Positions 34,938-44,690 of a stretch of DNA of 45,622 nt are shown here, in pieces; position 1 is the stretch's first letter; every line of letters begins with the position of its first letter. This DNA comes from an uncultured Erysipelotrichaceae bacterium (GTDB lineage Bacteria > Bacillota_I > Bacilli_A > Erysipelotrichales > Erysipelotrichaceae): contig CALCFG010000147.1 in assembly GCA_937900565.1 (NCBI GenBank), forward strand, positions 1 through 45,622, in the 5' to 3' direction. Made by a program: the position numbers and the translations under genes. The notes below the pieces were generated by a model. The model made no database searches. It saw nothing but the letters and a program-made list of their open reading frames with translations, and was not told the origin of the DNA.

Positions 34938-35630
34938 TTATTTTTCATTTTCATTTAATTTTTGCCTTAATGAATTCATATGATGATCTAATGTCGCACT
35001 TAATTCAGCACATGCTTTTAAAGGTATTGCTAATTCCTCTGCTTTATCATTGTCTTTTTTATATCGGATTTGATGTTCTAACGCAGCCCAGAAATCCATA
35101 GCAATCGTACGTATTTGAATTTCAACAGGTATTTTCTTTTTCTCTTTCGCTAAAAATATCGGAACGGTGACGATTAAATGCAAACTGCGATACCCATTAA
35201 GCTTTGGATTTTTAATATAGTCTTTTTCTTCCAACAATTCGATATCATCCTGTTTTAATAAACTTTGCGCTACCGAATAAACATCATCTTCAAATGCACA
35301 AATAACACGCACACCTGCAACATCGAAAATATTATCGAAAATCGCCTCAGCACTAAACGGTAAATTGCGGCGATGCAACTTATTTAATAATGAACGCATT
35401 GATTTTTCCCTGATTTTAATAGACTCGATAGGATTACTATCTTCCAATAAAGAAAATTCTTCACTCAATACATGAAACTTCGTTTCAATTTCATACATGG
35501 CACATCGATAGTACGTATATAATTGTTGTATTTCTTTCGTTTGAGTTTTTAAAATTTGTTTCGCGTCATCATCTTCACTTAACTCATCCAATAAATGTTG
35601 TAAACTTTTATCATTATTAATCATTTCCAT
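34938..35630 (-). CDS. Small alarmone synthetase (RelA/SpoT domain only)
   Basis: This 230-residue protein consists of the synthetase domain alone, with GVRVICAFEDDVYSVAQSL, NGYRSLHLIV and PVEIQIRTIAMDFWAALEHQIRYKK. An N-terminal helix and a C-terminal helical tail flank it. It lacks HD, TGS and ACT domains, as in the RelQ/YjbM class, which makes (p)ppGpp in response to envelope or alkaline stress. It lies after the split M1 peptidase with a gap of 47 bases and may share its transcript. Confidence 0.92.
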   Translation of the reverse strand: MEMINNDKSLQHLLDELSEDDDAKQILKTQTKEIQQLYTYYRCAMYEIETKFHVLSEEFSLLEDSNPIESIKIREKSMRSLLNKLHRRNLPFSAEAIFDNIFDVAGVRVICAFEDDVYSVAQSLLKQDDIELLEEKDYIKNPKLNGYRSLHLIVTVPIFLAKEKKKIPVEIQIRTIAMDFWAALEHQIRYKKDNDKAEELAIPLKACAELSATLDHHMNSLRQKLNENEK

Positions 35631-35677
35631 AATTCACCTTTGTTTTTTTGGAGATATTGTAACAATGTATTACGGAA

Positions 35678-36864
35678 TTAATTTGTGAAACCATAAAAAA
35701 CTTGATTGAAAAGATTATGAGCTATTTCAGGAAACTCATTTCTTAATAGTTTAAAATCAAACTGTTGTACTTTGTTAGTTTTGTACATACTTATTAAACA
35801 CTTATCCATTTGATTTATACCGATTAATCTCTCAATTTTTATTAACGCTAATACACCATATGAATACGAAAGATCTGCTAAACCTTCTTCAGCAAACATT
35901 GCAATTGGAACATCATTTAAATTATAGGATTTAATAATTTCTTGATAGTCAGCTTCAAATTGCTGAATAATTTCATCTCCATTTTTAAATCCATAGGCAT
36001 CACAAATTCGATAGGCAAAGTATTGCGCTATTGATTCGTCAAAAAATCTACATCGTTGAATCGAAGTTGTACAATCTATATTCCAATTAGTATGGATTAA
36101 CTCATGAATTAATGATTGGTAATTATAAATCGTATCTTCAGTCAAAAATAATGAATTATTCAAAACAAAGCTCCCATATCCATCAGAGATAACTACTATA
36201 TTTAAATTATTAATAGATGCTTGTTTATAGCGATTCATAAATGTATTGGTAAGATTAATAATGTTATCAATATTTTTAGCGAGTGCACTACAGTCATGTA
36301 GCATACTTAACGATCCATATATTGTTTATACTCATTAAAATACCCAATTGCAAAGGTTGGGTTATAACCAATCAATCCATCTTTTCCCTGTTTTAAATTA
36401 TTTAAAACAATTTGCTTCCTATGATTCTTAATGTTCACAAGAAATAAATCCGATTCCTTTGGATTATTAAAGTGCTCATAATAATTTTCTTGATATGGCG
36501 TTATAAATAACGGATAGAAAATTGTTTCACTTCGTAAAAGATAAAAATCATCACTGGTTTTTTCTTTTACATAAGGAAACCTTCCGGTAGTACCATCCAG
36601 AATAATTTCATATTCTATCTTTATTTTGCCATAATAATCATCATTTAAAATAACTTGTTTATAATTAGTCTTAAGATTTACTTCTTTAAACGGTATCATT
36701 TCTTTATTGAGCCAAATTGCCTTAATTGGAAATGATTTGTTAATGTAAAACTCTTTTTTATTCGTTATTTCTTCCGTATAGATACATTTTATAGTGTTAT
36801 CAAATGTAATATTCAACGCCTTCATAGGTACCTCAAAATGATAGTTATAGGTGTGAAAATCCAC
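35678..36864 (-). pseudogene. M1-type (gluzincin) metallopeptidase, split by a frameshift
   Basis: The first frame (36864-36307) begins with GTG behind AGGGGTG. It encodes 185 residues resembling the beta-rich N-terminal domain of M1 aminopeptidases, then stops at TAA 36307-36309. The second (36304-35678, 208 residues) holds HELIH followed after exactly 18 residues by the third ligand (FFDESIAQYFAY), the HExxH-x18-E signature of M1. One extra T just before the TAA would join them as ...YMDRLSMLHDCSALAKNI... in a 395-residue protein. No ribosome site precedes the second frame. A short two-domain M1 of this kind lacks the helical C-terminal domain of classic PepN. The promoter and first three codons lie in the direct repeat. 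Confidence 0.75.
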
Positions 36865-36973
36865 AACACACCCCTAAATTTTCTTTAAAATTAATTAAAA
36901 ATAATTTTCTTTATGGTCATGATAATATACTTTCACAAAGACTACAACAGGAAAGGTGATCAAAGAAGCTAAT
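36861..36973. repeat. 113-base direct repeat, copy 1
   Basis: Identical to 45510-45622 except for two substitutions (36870 A versus C; 36902 T/A region, A versus T), in the same orientation at a distance of 8,649 bases. It holds a promoter, 5' leader, ribosome site and the first three codons (GTG GAT TTT) of the split M1 gene. Similarity continues weakly a few bases into the gene. On the other side the first copy ends before the malic-enzyme terminator hairpin; the extent of copy 2 is unknown because the window ends. Confidence 0.9.
36919..36947 (-). promoter_or_regulatory. Promoter in direct repeat, copy 1 (M1 peptidase)
   Basis: TTGTAG (36942-36947) and TATCAT (36919-36924) have ideal 17-base spacing. 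The leader of about 48 bases ends in AGGGGTG before GTG 36864. Confidence 0.6.
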
Positions 36974-36994
36974 CGTATTTTTAACATAAATACG
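36974..36994 (-). terminator. Weak hairpin after malic enzyme
   Basis: The 7-base-pair arms CGTATTT and AAATACG enclose a 7-base loop just outside the repeat. There is no T-run. Confidence 0.35.
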
Positions 36995-37015
36995 CATAAA
37001 TTCGTCGCAAAGCCT

Positions 37016-38206
37016 TTAGAAATCAGGGTCATCAATTTGCTCAATTCTTTGATGACAACTTGCTTCAACAGCATTACTAACAGCATCCACGACACGTTCA
37101 TCAAAAGCGGAAGGTATTATATAATCAGGTGATAATTCATCTGCGGTAATTAAATATGCTAGCGCTTCGCTAGCAGCAATTTTTTCTGAGTTAGTAATTT
37201 TTTTAGCTCTTGCTGTGAGCGCACCTTTAAATAAGCCAGGAAAAGCTAATATATTATTAATTTGATTTGGAAAATCACTTCTTCCAGTACCAACAATGTA
37301 TGCTCCGGCGTCAATTGCATCTTCATATTTGATTTCTGGTTCCGGATTAGCTAATGCAAAAATGCAAGAATGTTCATTCATAGTTTTAATCATATCTTTA
37401 GTTACTATTCCTGGAACACTAACACCAATAAATACATCAGCTCCCACCAAAGCTTCTCCTATGTTATTAAATCTATGTTGTTGCGGATTTACATATTCCA
37501 ATAACTCTTTTTTAAGAAAGTCATAACTATCATAATCTTCTTGGACTAAACATCCATTGATGTCAAATGCATTAATAAATGTGAATCCATAATTGTAAAG
37601 ATGTTTGATTATAGAACTTCCTGCTGCTCCAGTACCACTTACAATTATTTTGAAGTCTTTTGGATCCTTTTTTAATAGACGTGATACGTTAATTAACGCC
37701 GCTAACACAACAATAGCTGTACCATGTTGATCATCGTGAAAAACTGGAATATTCATCTCTTCGCATAATCTTCTTTCAATTTCTACACATCGTGGAGCGC
37801 TAATATCCTCTAAATTTATACCACCTAAACAGGGTTCTAATAATTTACAAAACTTTATAATTTCTTCTGTATCTTGTGTATTAATACATAATGGAAAAGC
37901 ATCGATATTAGCAAATTTTTTAAACAGTAACGATTTTCCCTCCATGACAGGTAAAGCTGCATAAGCCCCTATATTTCCCAAACCTAAAACTGCACTACCA
38001 TCCGATATAACTGCAATAGTATTTCCTCGATTGGTAAGTTCATACGAAGCATTTTCCTCCTGTTTTATTAACTGACAAGGCATAGCGACACCTGGACTAT
38101 AAGCTAATGACAAATCTGAATAATTGTTACATTCAAATTTCGGCACCATTTCCATTTTTCCTCGATATTTTTTGTGTAATGACACTGACTTTTCATAAAC
38201 ATTCAT
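37016..38206 (-). CDS. NAD-type malic enzyme (short bacterial form)
   Basis: This 396-residue protein has LAYSPGVAMPCQ (catalytic Tyr), VMEGKSLLFKKFANIDAFPLCI (catalytic Lys region), EDISAPRC and FHDDQHGTAIVVLAAL (metal acids). The nucleotide-binding GTGAAGSSIIKHLYNYGF and IFALANPEPEI follow. It decarboxylates malate to pyruvate. Length and motifs match the YtsJ/MaeA-like short enzymes. Its start overlaps the MFS gene by 14 bases, so both are coupled. It is the last gene of the carbohydrate operon. Confidence 0.93.
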   Translation of the reverse strand: MNVYEKSVSLHKKYRGKMEMVPKFECNNYSDLSLAYSPGVAMPCQLIKQEENASYELTNRGNTIAVISDGSAVLGLGNIGAYAALPVMEGKSLLFKKFANIDAFPLCINTQDTEEIIKFCKLLEPCLGGINLEDISAPRCVEIERRLCEEMNIPVFHDDQHGTAIVVLAALINVSRLLKKDPKDFKIIVSGTGAAGSSIIKHLYNYGFTFINAFDINGCLVQEDYDSYDFLKKELLEYVNPQQHRFNNIGEALVGADVFIGVSVPGIVTKDMIKTMNEHSCIFALANPEPEIKYEDAIDAGAYIVGTGRSDFPNQINNILAFPGLFKGALTARAKKITNSEKIAASEALAYLITADELSPDYIIPSAFDERVVDAVSNAVEASCHQRIEQIDDPDF

Positions 38207-39335
38207 GTGAAACCTCCTTTTTTAAGATTTTTAAAAATATATAACACACTAAATAACCAACACCTGAAATTAAAAAAGGTAAGACAGTAACTAATTCGTA
38301 TCCATACCCAGCAACTAGAGCTCCGATTATCATCCCAAAACTTTTACAACCATTAAAAATTCCAGATATTTCTGAATAATTACCTCTTTTAGAATTGTCC
38401 ATATAGAAAACTTGCAATAAAGGTAAAATTAGACCATTAGTAATAAAGAAAGCCGTATTTATTACCATGAAAACAATCTTTTTTGTAGGTAAAGCTAAAG
38501 CTACTACCAGAAACATGCATGATAAATAAAATATGCTTAAGTATTTATTCTCATTTTTTCGTTTTTGAAATTTAGAAAACATTGAGGCAACGACAAACGC
38601 AGCAACCCCAACAAATGCTTTCAAAAAACCATTCCCTGATGGAGAAAAACCGACTACATCTTTCAAATAATAATTAAATGATTGGTCATAACAGGTCGAT
38701 GCAATTAAAGTAAATATTACTATAGCATTCAAAACTATTGTACGCTTTCCAAGAACAATCGATTGATTTTCAGAGTCTGATTGTGGAACATAGGCCTTTT
38801 TTTTCTTAACATCCACCAAGAATAATTTGATTAATATCAGCGTGATAACTATTCCTAAAACTTGTAAGTTAAAAACTAGTTTTACATTAACGTCCCCTAA
38901 TATTCCACCGAGTAAATATCCCATTGTAGATGCAAAAACCGTGATTGCTGTATACAAAGTTAAGTTTTTTCCTTTATTTTCACCGGATATACGTGCAAGA
39001 TAACTAATAGTAGATACCATAAATGCCCCAGCACCAATGCCAGAAAACATTCTAACTATTATTAATGCAATTTCAGTTTTACCTAAATAAAATCCATATT
39101 GTCCTAAGCAATAAACAATTAAACCCAAACAAATAACATTAAGATCTCCATATTTACTCGCCACTTTACCCCAAAACCATGAAGAAATAAGTTGACCAAT
39201 AGCTATGCTTGCATATGCAACACCGAACATGTAATTACCTAATCCAGAATCGTAAATAATAGTTGGCGTAACTGGGTGGGCTAAATTTAACAAAATATTT
39301 AACAATAATCCTAAAACAATAAATCTATTTACCAT
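38193..39335 (-). CDS. Major facilitator superfamily transporter
   Basis: This 380-residue protein has about twelve hydrophobic helices. The loop 2-3 motif GKVASKYGDLNVICLG matches the G-K-x(3)-R/K-x-G-D signature of MFS. A charged central loop (KKKKAYVPQSDSENQS) lies near residue 180. The substrate is unknown. Because it overlaps the malic enzyme gene, a dicarboxylate such as malate is a reasonable guess, as is a sugar or drug. GAGGG precedes the ATG. Confidence 0.85.
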   Translation of the reverse strand: MVNRFIVLGLLLNILLNLAHPVTPTIIYDSGLGNYMFGVAYASIAIGQLISSWFWGKVASKYGDLNVICLGLIVYCLGQYGFYLGKTEIALIIVRMFSGIGAGAFMVSTISYLARISGENKGKNLTLYTAITVFASTMGYLLGGILGDVNVKLVFNLQVLGIVITLILIKLFLVDVKKKKAYVPQSDSENQSIVLGKRTIVLNAIVIFTLIASTCYDQSFNYYLKDVVGFSPSGNGFLKAFVGVAAFVVASMFSKFQKRKNENKYLSIFYLSCMFLVVALALPTKKIVFMVINTAFFITNGLILPLLQVFYMDNSKRGNYSEISGIFNGCKSFGMIIGALVAGYGYELVTVLPFLISGVGYLVCYIFLKILKKEVSHECL

Positions 39336-39350
39336 AAAAACCCTCTTGTA

Positions 39351-39383
39351 GAAATAAAGGGAGAATTAATCTCCCTTTATTTC
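39351..39383 (-). terminator. Strong stem-loop between membrane-protein gene and MFS gene
   Basis: A 14-base-pair perfect stem (39351-39364 with 39370-39383) lies over the restored stop of the upstream gene. The T-run is short, so it may attenuate transcription or protect the upstream mRNA. Confidence 0.65.
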
Positions 39384-40047
39384 CTATAATTAGCAACACC
39401 AATCCATATCAAACACAATCCTGATACAAATTGAGCGCCAAAAGATTGTATAAAATTACTTAATGAAGAACTAAAGAATGGATCCAACATAGACGAATCA
39501 ATCACTTCTGCAGTTTTTAAAATATTGTCAATCTGAGGAGCATATACAAATACATTAAAGTTTTAACATTATTTCGTAATGAATTAAGACTTAAATACAC
39601 ACACTTTCTTACATTGAAATTTTCTTCGAGTGAAAATAACAATTTGAAATTTATACAATTTAACAGTACATAGATAATTATTGCAAACACTTGAACAAAG
39701 GCAACCGTATAAGGATTGGATGCAAGTATTTTTAATAACATAACTAAAGCCACCATTGAAATAAATTGTAATATAGCAATTTTTCCGATACTCAAGCTAT
39801 TATGCTTTAAATACTCTAAGAACTTTATTAGATTAAAATGTGTTTGATTATTACTTAGATGATAAGCAAAATATGTGCTACTCAAAAAATTTAAAACAAC
39901 TAAAGTAGCGAGAGCAATAGAATTCAAACCTATATTTTTTAAAATAATATTAATAAATGAAAAACATAAAGAAATTACAACAATTACGTATAATAATCTA
40001 TTTTTATTAATTTTCACTAAAGTTTTAGTTTGTTCTATTCCATTCAT
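39377..40047 (-). pseudogene. Polytopic membrane protein, frameshifted near its 3' end
   Basis: From ATG 40047 (perfect GGAGGA upstream) the frame runs MNGIEQTKTLVKINKNRLLY, with about five hydrophobic helices, to a stop at 39517-39519. In the next frame the sequence continues VFVYAPQIDNILKTAEVIDS, then FFSSSLSNFIQSFGAQFVSG, and ends VANYRK at TAA 39377. One T missing from a short run near 39556 explains this (VKTFNVFVYAPQ...). The restored protein is 223 residues with a sixth helix. I do not recognise the family; its place between PTS IIA and the MFS gene suggests an envelope or transport accessory. It could be a sequencing error. Confidence 0.65.
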
Positions 40048-40057
40048 AATTCCTCCA

Positions 40058-40537
40058 TTAGACCGTAATAGCAATTATATCTTTTTCCTTAGCTTCGACT
40101 ATTCCAGTTTTTAATAATTTAATTTTTCTTTGATTAGCGTTAGTTACAATAATCGGACATACCAACGATACATTATTTTCAGCAAAAAATTTCATATCGA
40201 CTTCACTTAATAAATCACCTTTTCGCACTTCTTGTCCAACTTGAACCGTTGTATTAAATCCTTTTCCTTTAAAATTTACTGTATCAAGACCTAAATGCAG
40301 TAAATATTCATTTCTATCATTAGATTTTATTCCAATTGCGTGTCCCGTAGGAAAGACCGCGACAATTTTCCCATCTACTGGGCAATAGACCTTACCTTCC
40401 AACATTTTAATCGCAAATCCATCTCCCATAGATTTTTCGCTGAGGACAGGATCTGGAACTTCATCAATAGTCATCAACTCACCTTTAATTGGACTTACAA
40501 AATCTGTTGGTTTTGGCTTAAATAAATTCTTGAACAT
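40058..40537 (-). CDS. PTS glucose-family IIA component
   Basis: This 159-residue beta-barrel IIA protein has DFVSPIKGELM, MGDGFAIKMLEGKVYCPVDG, TGHAIGI (His66) and LLHLGLDTVNFKGKGF (His81, the phosphoryl-accepting His). It passes phosphate from HPr to the IIB domain of the adjacent IICB, which has no IIA of its own. Gene order (IICB, GH4, NagA, IIA) makes this its dedicated partner. Confidence 0.94.
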   Translation of the reverse strand: MFKNLFKPKPTDFVSPIKGELMTIDEVPDPVLSEKSMGDGFAIKMLEGKVYCPVDGKIVAVFPTGHAIGIKSNDRNEYLLHLGLDTVNFKGKGFNTTVQVGQEVRKGDLLSEVDMKFFAENNVSLVCPIIVTNANQRKIKLLKTGIVEAKEKDIIAITV

Positions 40538-40564
40538 AAAACTCCTTGTTTAAAAATTTTTAAA

Positions 40565-41761
40565 TTACAATTGGTAAGGTTTCCCCATACAATAAGTAAC
40601 TTTAATATTAAAATCTTTATCTACGACTAAAAAATCCGCATCCTTTCCACTTTCTAAACTACCTTTCTTGTCATATACATGAATATATTTGGCAGGATTT
40701 TCTGCTGTCACTTTAATAATTTCATGAACAGAAGGATGAACATTATCAATTAGATTGCGTATAGATTTTATGTAGCTTAATTCCAAATCTTTTACATCAT
40801 CATAATTATCACGTTTAATTCTTCGTTGTGAACCATCTTCACTTTCGATGATTAAATAATCCCCATCTGGAATGAACGTTTCTTTTCTGATGTAATGATA
40901 TTTTTTAGACTTAGATAAAGCTATACCGCCACAGTCAGTCGTCATGATAATTTTATCTTTACTTTTAAGCTTCCAAATAAGAGCAAACGCTTCTGGTTTA
41001 ACAGTCATACCAGTTTGTTTCGCAAATTCACATGTTAAATCATCATAATACATTGCAGAACCAGCAACACCTAGTTCTCGATGATGTAACCCTTTCATCC
41101 CACTAAACATATGTGTAACACCACCGAGCCCATATTCTTTTAATTCGGAAATACATTCAAATGTGGCAGCACTATGACCAATATTTAATTGAATTTGATG
41201 ATCGTTACAATATTTTATAACTTCTTTAGCATTAGGTAATTCCGGAGCAATTGTCATTAATTTAATAACATTATCCGATCCTTGTGCATCCATAAATTCA
41301 TGCATTATATCAAGACTTGGATCAATACAACATTCTTCGCGTTGCATCCCTTTAAAATCTTTATTAATAAATGGTCCTTCTAAATGAACACCAATACATG
41401 TAGCACCATCATCTTTTTGTGTATTCAATACATAACTGACATTTTTTATACCTTCAACAATGTCACTTATTGGCTCTGCACCACTTGTTGCCAAAAAGCT
41501 AGTAACACCTTCATAAGGTAAATTTTTCTTCATTTCATTAATCGAATGCACAGATTTATCATTAGCAAAACTTCCAGTTCCCCAACCATGAAGATGTTGA
41601 TCAATAAAACCTGGAATAATCATAAAATCAGTATAATCTACAACTTCTGATCCTTCTGGAACAGTTGCAGTAACATCACCAAATGTATTATCAATTATTT
41701 CTAAATACCCTTTTTTAATAATTTGGTTTGGAAAATAAATATGATCCGATTTTATATACAT
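40565..41761 (-). CDS. nagA: N-acetylglucosamine-6-phosphate deacetylase
   Basis: This 398-residue amidohydrolase has GFIDQHLHGWG (His56, His58), HLEGPF (metal Glu128), NIGHSA (His196), THMFSGMKGLHHRELG (His217) and TTDCGG (catalytic Asp276). All active residues are present. It removes acetate from GlcNAc-6-P to give GlcN-6-P for NagB, which is not in the window. It begins 1 base after the GH4 stop and is in the same operon. Its presence indicates that the imported glycoside contains N-acetylglucosamine. Confidence 0.93.
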   Translation of the reverse strand: MYIKSDHIYFPNQIIKKGYLEIIDNTFGDVTATVPEGSEVVDYTDFMIIPGFIDQHLHGWGTGSFANDKSVHSINEMKKNLPYEGVTSFLATSGAEPISDIVEGIKNVSYVLNTQKDDGATCIGVHLEGPFINKDFKGMQREECCIDPSLDIMHEFMDAQGSDNVIKLMTIAPELPNAKEVIKYCNDHQIQLNIGHSAATFECISELKEYGLGGVTHMFSGMKGLHHRELGVAGSAMYYDDLTCEFAKQTGMTVKPEAFALIWKLKSKDKIIMTTDCGGIALSKSKKYHYIRKETFIPDGDYLIIESEDGSQRRIKRDNYDDVKDLELSYIKSIRNLIDNVHPSVHEIIKVTAENPAKYIHVYDKKGSLESGKDADFLVVDKDFNIKVTYCMGKPYQL

Positions 41762-41762
41762 T

Positions 41763-43091
41763 TTATTTTACCTCCAATGACCAATAATCTTTATTGGCCT
41801 CCATTAAATCATCCAACACAGCCTTAGCTTTATCAAAGTCATTAACAGTACGGTTGATTGCTAATGCTTGTAATGCTTTGTTATAGTCTTTTTCAATCCA
41901 AGCTTCGCATGTTAATTGTTCATATGCATATTGGTTTTCCATAAGTCCTTTATAGAATGTTTTAATATCACCATACGCAATTGGATGCACACCATCTTTA
42001 TCAAGCGTTCCTGCCACTTCGACAATGGAGTCTTGAGTAAAGTTTGTTATTAAACCGTTATTCGGTGCCATTACAATAAACTCATTATTTAAGTCATAAG
42101 CAATAGATTCAGCTACTTCAACCATCATAGAACCAAATACTGGAGACGTTAATACTTTAATACCATCTAAATTATCTTTACCAACAGCTGAATTACATGT
42201 ATCCCAAACTTCTTTTTCACGTGTTAAAATTGTTTCATCTGCACGAGTATAATTTGGATTACTTTCTTTAACAATTTCTTCACCATAAAAATAATACTGT
42301 AAATAAGTTGTCGGAATATACTCACCATTACATTGCATCATACGGTTTACTCTTAAATACGTATCTAACCACGATTTCGTACGTTGTTCTGCATTATATG
42401 GTTTAAAATCATTATGAGCTAAATATTGTCTTAATTGTTCATAGTATTTATTTCCCTTATCATCATAAACATCAGTAAACCAACCAAAATGATTTAATCC
42501 AAAATATCTAGCCTTTAAAGTTTTAGGATCTACCCCTAGAATCTTTGCAAAACTAACCATCATAGAATAAGGTTGATCACACATATTTATAATTCGCTTA
42601 TCGTCTGGGAATATACGGTGTAATGCTAGTCCAACTATCGCCGCAGGGTTCGTGTAATTTAAGATCCATGTATCTTTACTGTATTTACGAACACATTCAA
42701 CCATTTCCTTCATTCCACCAATTGAACGCATACCATATGCAAATCCACCAGGACCACATGTTTCTTGTCCAACTAAACCATATTTCAAAGGTATTTTTTC
42801 ATCCTTTGATCTCATTCTATTTTGTCCAACACGCATTTGACAAAATACAAAGTCTGTCGACTTGTAAGCTTCATCCATATCATCTGTTACGATAACTTCT
42901 GTTGCTGGACTAATACATTTCAACAATAAAAGACAATACTCTCTAATTTTCTCAAACCGTTGTAAATCAGGATCAAAGAAAATAACTTTAGAAACTGGAA
43001 ATCTATCCTTCATTTCCATTAAAGTTCCAATAAGAGCAGGTGTTCGGCAACTCCCTGCACCTGAAATTGTAATAATATTTGGTTTTCTCAT
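41763..43091 (-). CDS. GH4 6-phospho-glycosidase, alpha type
   Basis: This 442-residue NAD- and Mn-dependent family 4 glycosidase has ISGAGSCRTPALIG (NAD binding), NYTNPAAIV, INMCDQP (Cys171, Asp172) and GLNHFGW (His201). In GH4 the CD-type motif goes with 6-phospho-alpha-glucosidases (MalH/GlvA) and CN-type with beta-glucosidases, so an alpha linkage is predicted. It hydrolyses the phosphorylated product of the neighbouring PTS through a redox mechanism. Because NagA follows, a GlcNAc-containing substrate is possible. Confidence 0.9.
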   Translation of the reverse strand: MRKPNIITISGAGSCRTPALIGTLMEMKDRFPVSKVIFFDPDLQRFEKIREYCLLLLKCISPATEVIVTDDMDEAYKSTDFVFCQMRVGQNRMRSKDEKIPLKYGLVGQETCGPGGFAYGMRSIGGMKEMVECVRKYSKDTWILNYTNPAAIVGLALHRIFPDDKRIINMCDQPYSMMVSFAKILGVDPKTLKARYFGLNHFGWFTDVYDDKGNKYYEQLRQYLAHNDFKPYNAEQRTKSWLDTYLRVNRMMQCNGEYIPTTYLQYYFYGEEIVKESNPNYTRADETILTREKEVWDTCNSAVGKDNLDGIKVLTSPVFGSMMVEVAESIAYDLNNEFIVMAPNNGLITNFTQDSIVEVAGTLDKDGVHPIAYGDIKTFYKGLMENQYAYEQLTCEAWIEKDYNKALQALAINRTVNDFDKAKAVLDDLMEANKDYWSLEVK

Positions 43092-43093
43092 AA

Positions 43094-44653
43094 TTATCCA
43101 TTTCTTCCTAATTTATCATCAACTGCATTCCGAATGAACTCAACCATTGGACCGAATACGACATGAATATGATTCGATGTAGGGAAGAAAATTCCTGAAC
43201 ATCCGGATTTTTTAAGCAACTCTTTATCTATTTTTTTATTATCTTTAATATCTACTCTTAAACGAGTAATACAATTTTCAACTGTACCAATATTTGCAGA
43301 TCCACCCAAAGCTTCAATAACTATTTCTGCAACATCATCATATCGTTTTTCACGAATAAGGACATTATCTGTACTTGCATCTTCTTCTCTACCTGGTGTT
43401 TTTACATCATATTTTTCAATCCACCATTTAAATAAATAGTAATGAACAACAAATGCAACGATACCGACAATTACTATGTTTATCCAATTTGAATTTTTAA
43501 ACATTACCCCGAAAATAATAAAGTCGAAAATTGTACCACGAATATATCCAACTGCTGTACCCATAAAATACAAAGCCAAAGATATAACTGTTCCCAATAA
43601 CGCATAAATAACGTACAAAGTTGGGGCTATAAACAAAAATGTAAACTCTAATGGTTCAGTAACATTGCCAAAAGCAGCCGTTAAAACTGAAGTCAAAATC
43701 AATGATTTAGCTAATGCCTTATTTTCAGGATATGCTGTTTTGTACATTGCTAATCCAATAGCAGGGAATACAAATAGAGTTCTTACCATTTGTGTTTGCG
43801 CACCAAATCTAGTTAATTCTGGCATTAATGACCAATATTCACTATCCGGTCCCAAATTAAATAAAATTTCGTTCATTGCACTAAGGTAACCAACATATGT
43901 TTCACCATTAATAATGTAAGTACCACCCGCTTCTGTAAATCTTAACATCGCGTTCCATACATGATGTAAGCCAAATGGAATCATCATACGATTAACAAAG
44001 CCACTCAACACTGGACCTAAAATTTTATGTGTTAATAAACCAGATAAACTTGAACAGAATGCAATAAAATATTGCCAACAGAAAGGTAAAATCAAGCCAA
44101 TAACTACCGTAACAAGCATTGATATTAATGGTACAGATTTTTTTCCAGAAAAGAATGCAAAGGCTAAAGGTAATTCTAAATTGTAAAATTTATCCGTTGC
44201 CCATGCTGCAACTAAACCACAAATTATTCCCCCAAATACATTGACGTTCATTGTCTGAATGCCTAAAACTGTAGTTTGTCCATAAACTGCAATATTACCC
44301 TCTGTAATTAATTGCCCTGTAGCTTGTAACCAAACATTCATTGTTACTAACAGAATAAAGTAAGACATCACAGCTGCGAAAGTAGCAATACCTTTGTCTT
44401 TTTTTGACATACCAATTGCAACTCCCATTGCAAACATAATCGGTATATTTGCAAAGATTAAGTCCGCAATTTGCCTAATGCTTTTAAACACTAAGTTGAC
44501 TGTGGAATTCCCTAAAAAAGGAAGTAGCTCAATCATGTAAGATTGAGTAAATGCTCCAGATATCCCCAATAACAAACCAACTGGCGCCATAACACCAATT
44601 GGTAAAAGTAAGGATCGTCCAAAGCGCTGAATTTGTTCGCTATATTTTTTCAT
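43094..44653 (-). CDS. PTS IICB component, glucose/alpha-glucoside type
   Basis: This 519-residue protein has an N-terminal IIC domain of about ten membrane helices (residues about 15-410) with LLPIGVMAPVGLLLGISG, PFGLHHVWNAM (substrate-site GLHH) and GNVTEPLEFTFLF. A IIB domain follows (ENCITRLRVDIKD, phospho-Cys near 460, then KSGCSGIFF and HVVFGP). It transports and phosphorylates an alpha-glucoside or amino-glucoside. It lacks IIA, which is encoded separately downstream. GGAGG lies before the ATG. A stem-loop separates it from the regulator gene. Confidence 0.93.
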   Translation of the reverse strand: MKKYSEQIQRFGRSLLLPIGVMAPVGLLLGISGAFTQSYMIELLPFLGNSTVNLVFKSIRQIADLIFANIPIMFAMGVAIGMSKKDKGIATFAAVMSYFILLVTMNVWLQATGQLITEGNIAVYGQTTVLGIQTMNVNVFGGIICGLVAAWATDKFYNLELPLAFAFFSGKKSVPLISMLVTVVIGLILPFCWQYFIAFCSSLSGLLTHKILGPVLSGFVNRMMIPFGLHHVWNAMLRFTEAGGTYIINGETYVGYLSAMNEILFNLGPDSEYWSLMPELTRFGAQTQMVRTLFVFPAIGLAMYKTAYPENKALAKSLILTSVLTAAFGNVTEPLEFTFLFIAPTLYVIYALLGTVISLALYFMGTAVGYIRGTIFDFIIFGVMFKNSNWINIVIVGIVAFVVHYYLFKWWIEKYDVKTPGREEDASTDNVLIREKRYDDVAEIVIEALGGSANIGTVENCITRLRVDIKDNKKIDKELLKKSGCSGIFFPTSNHIHVVFGPMVEFIRNAVDDKLGRNG

Positions 44654-44690
44654 GAATTATCCTCCGTGATTTAAGTTTATTAAACAAAGA

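Noticed and set aside
36887..36908. Inverted repeat AAAATTA / TAATTTT in the leader of repeat copy 1 as an RpiR operator
   Set aside because: One of only two differences between the copies destroys the pairing in copy 2, so it is unlikely to be a conserved operator.
36895..37104. 69-residue minus-strand frame across the repeat and the malic-enzyme end
   Set aside because: It is a shadow of the malic enzyme C-terminus and the promoter, with no ribosome site or recognisable features.
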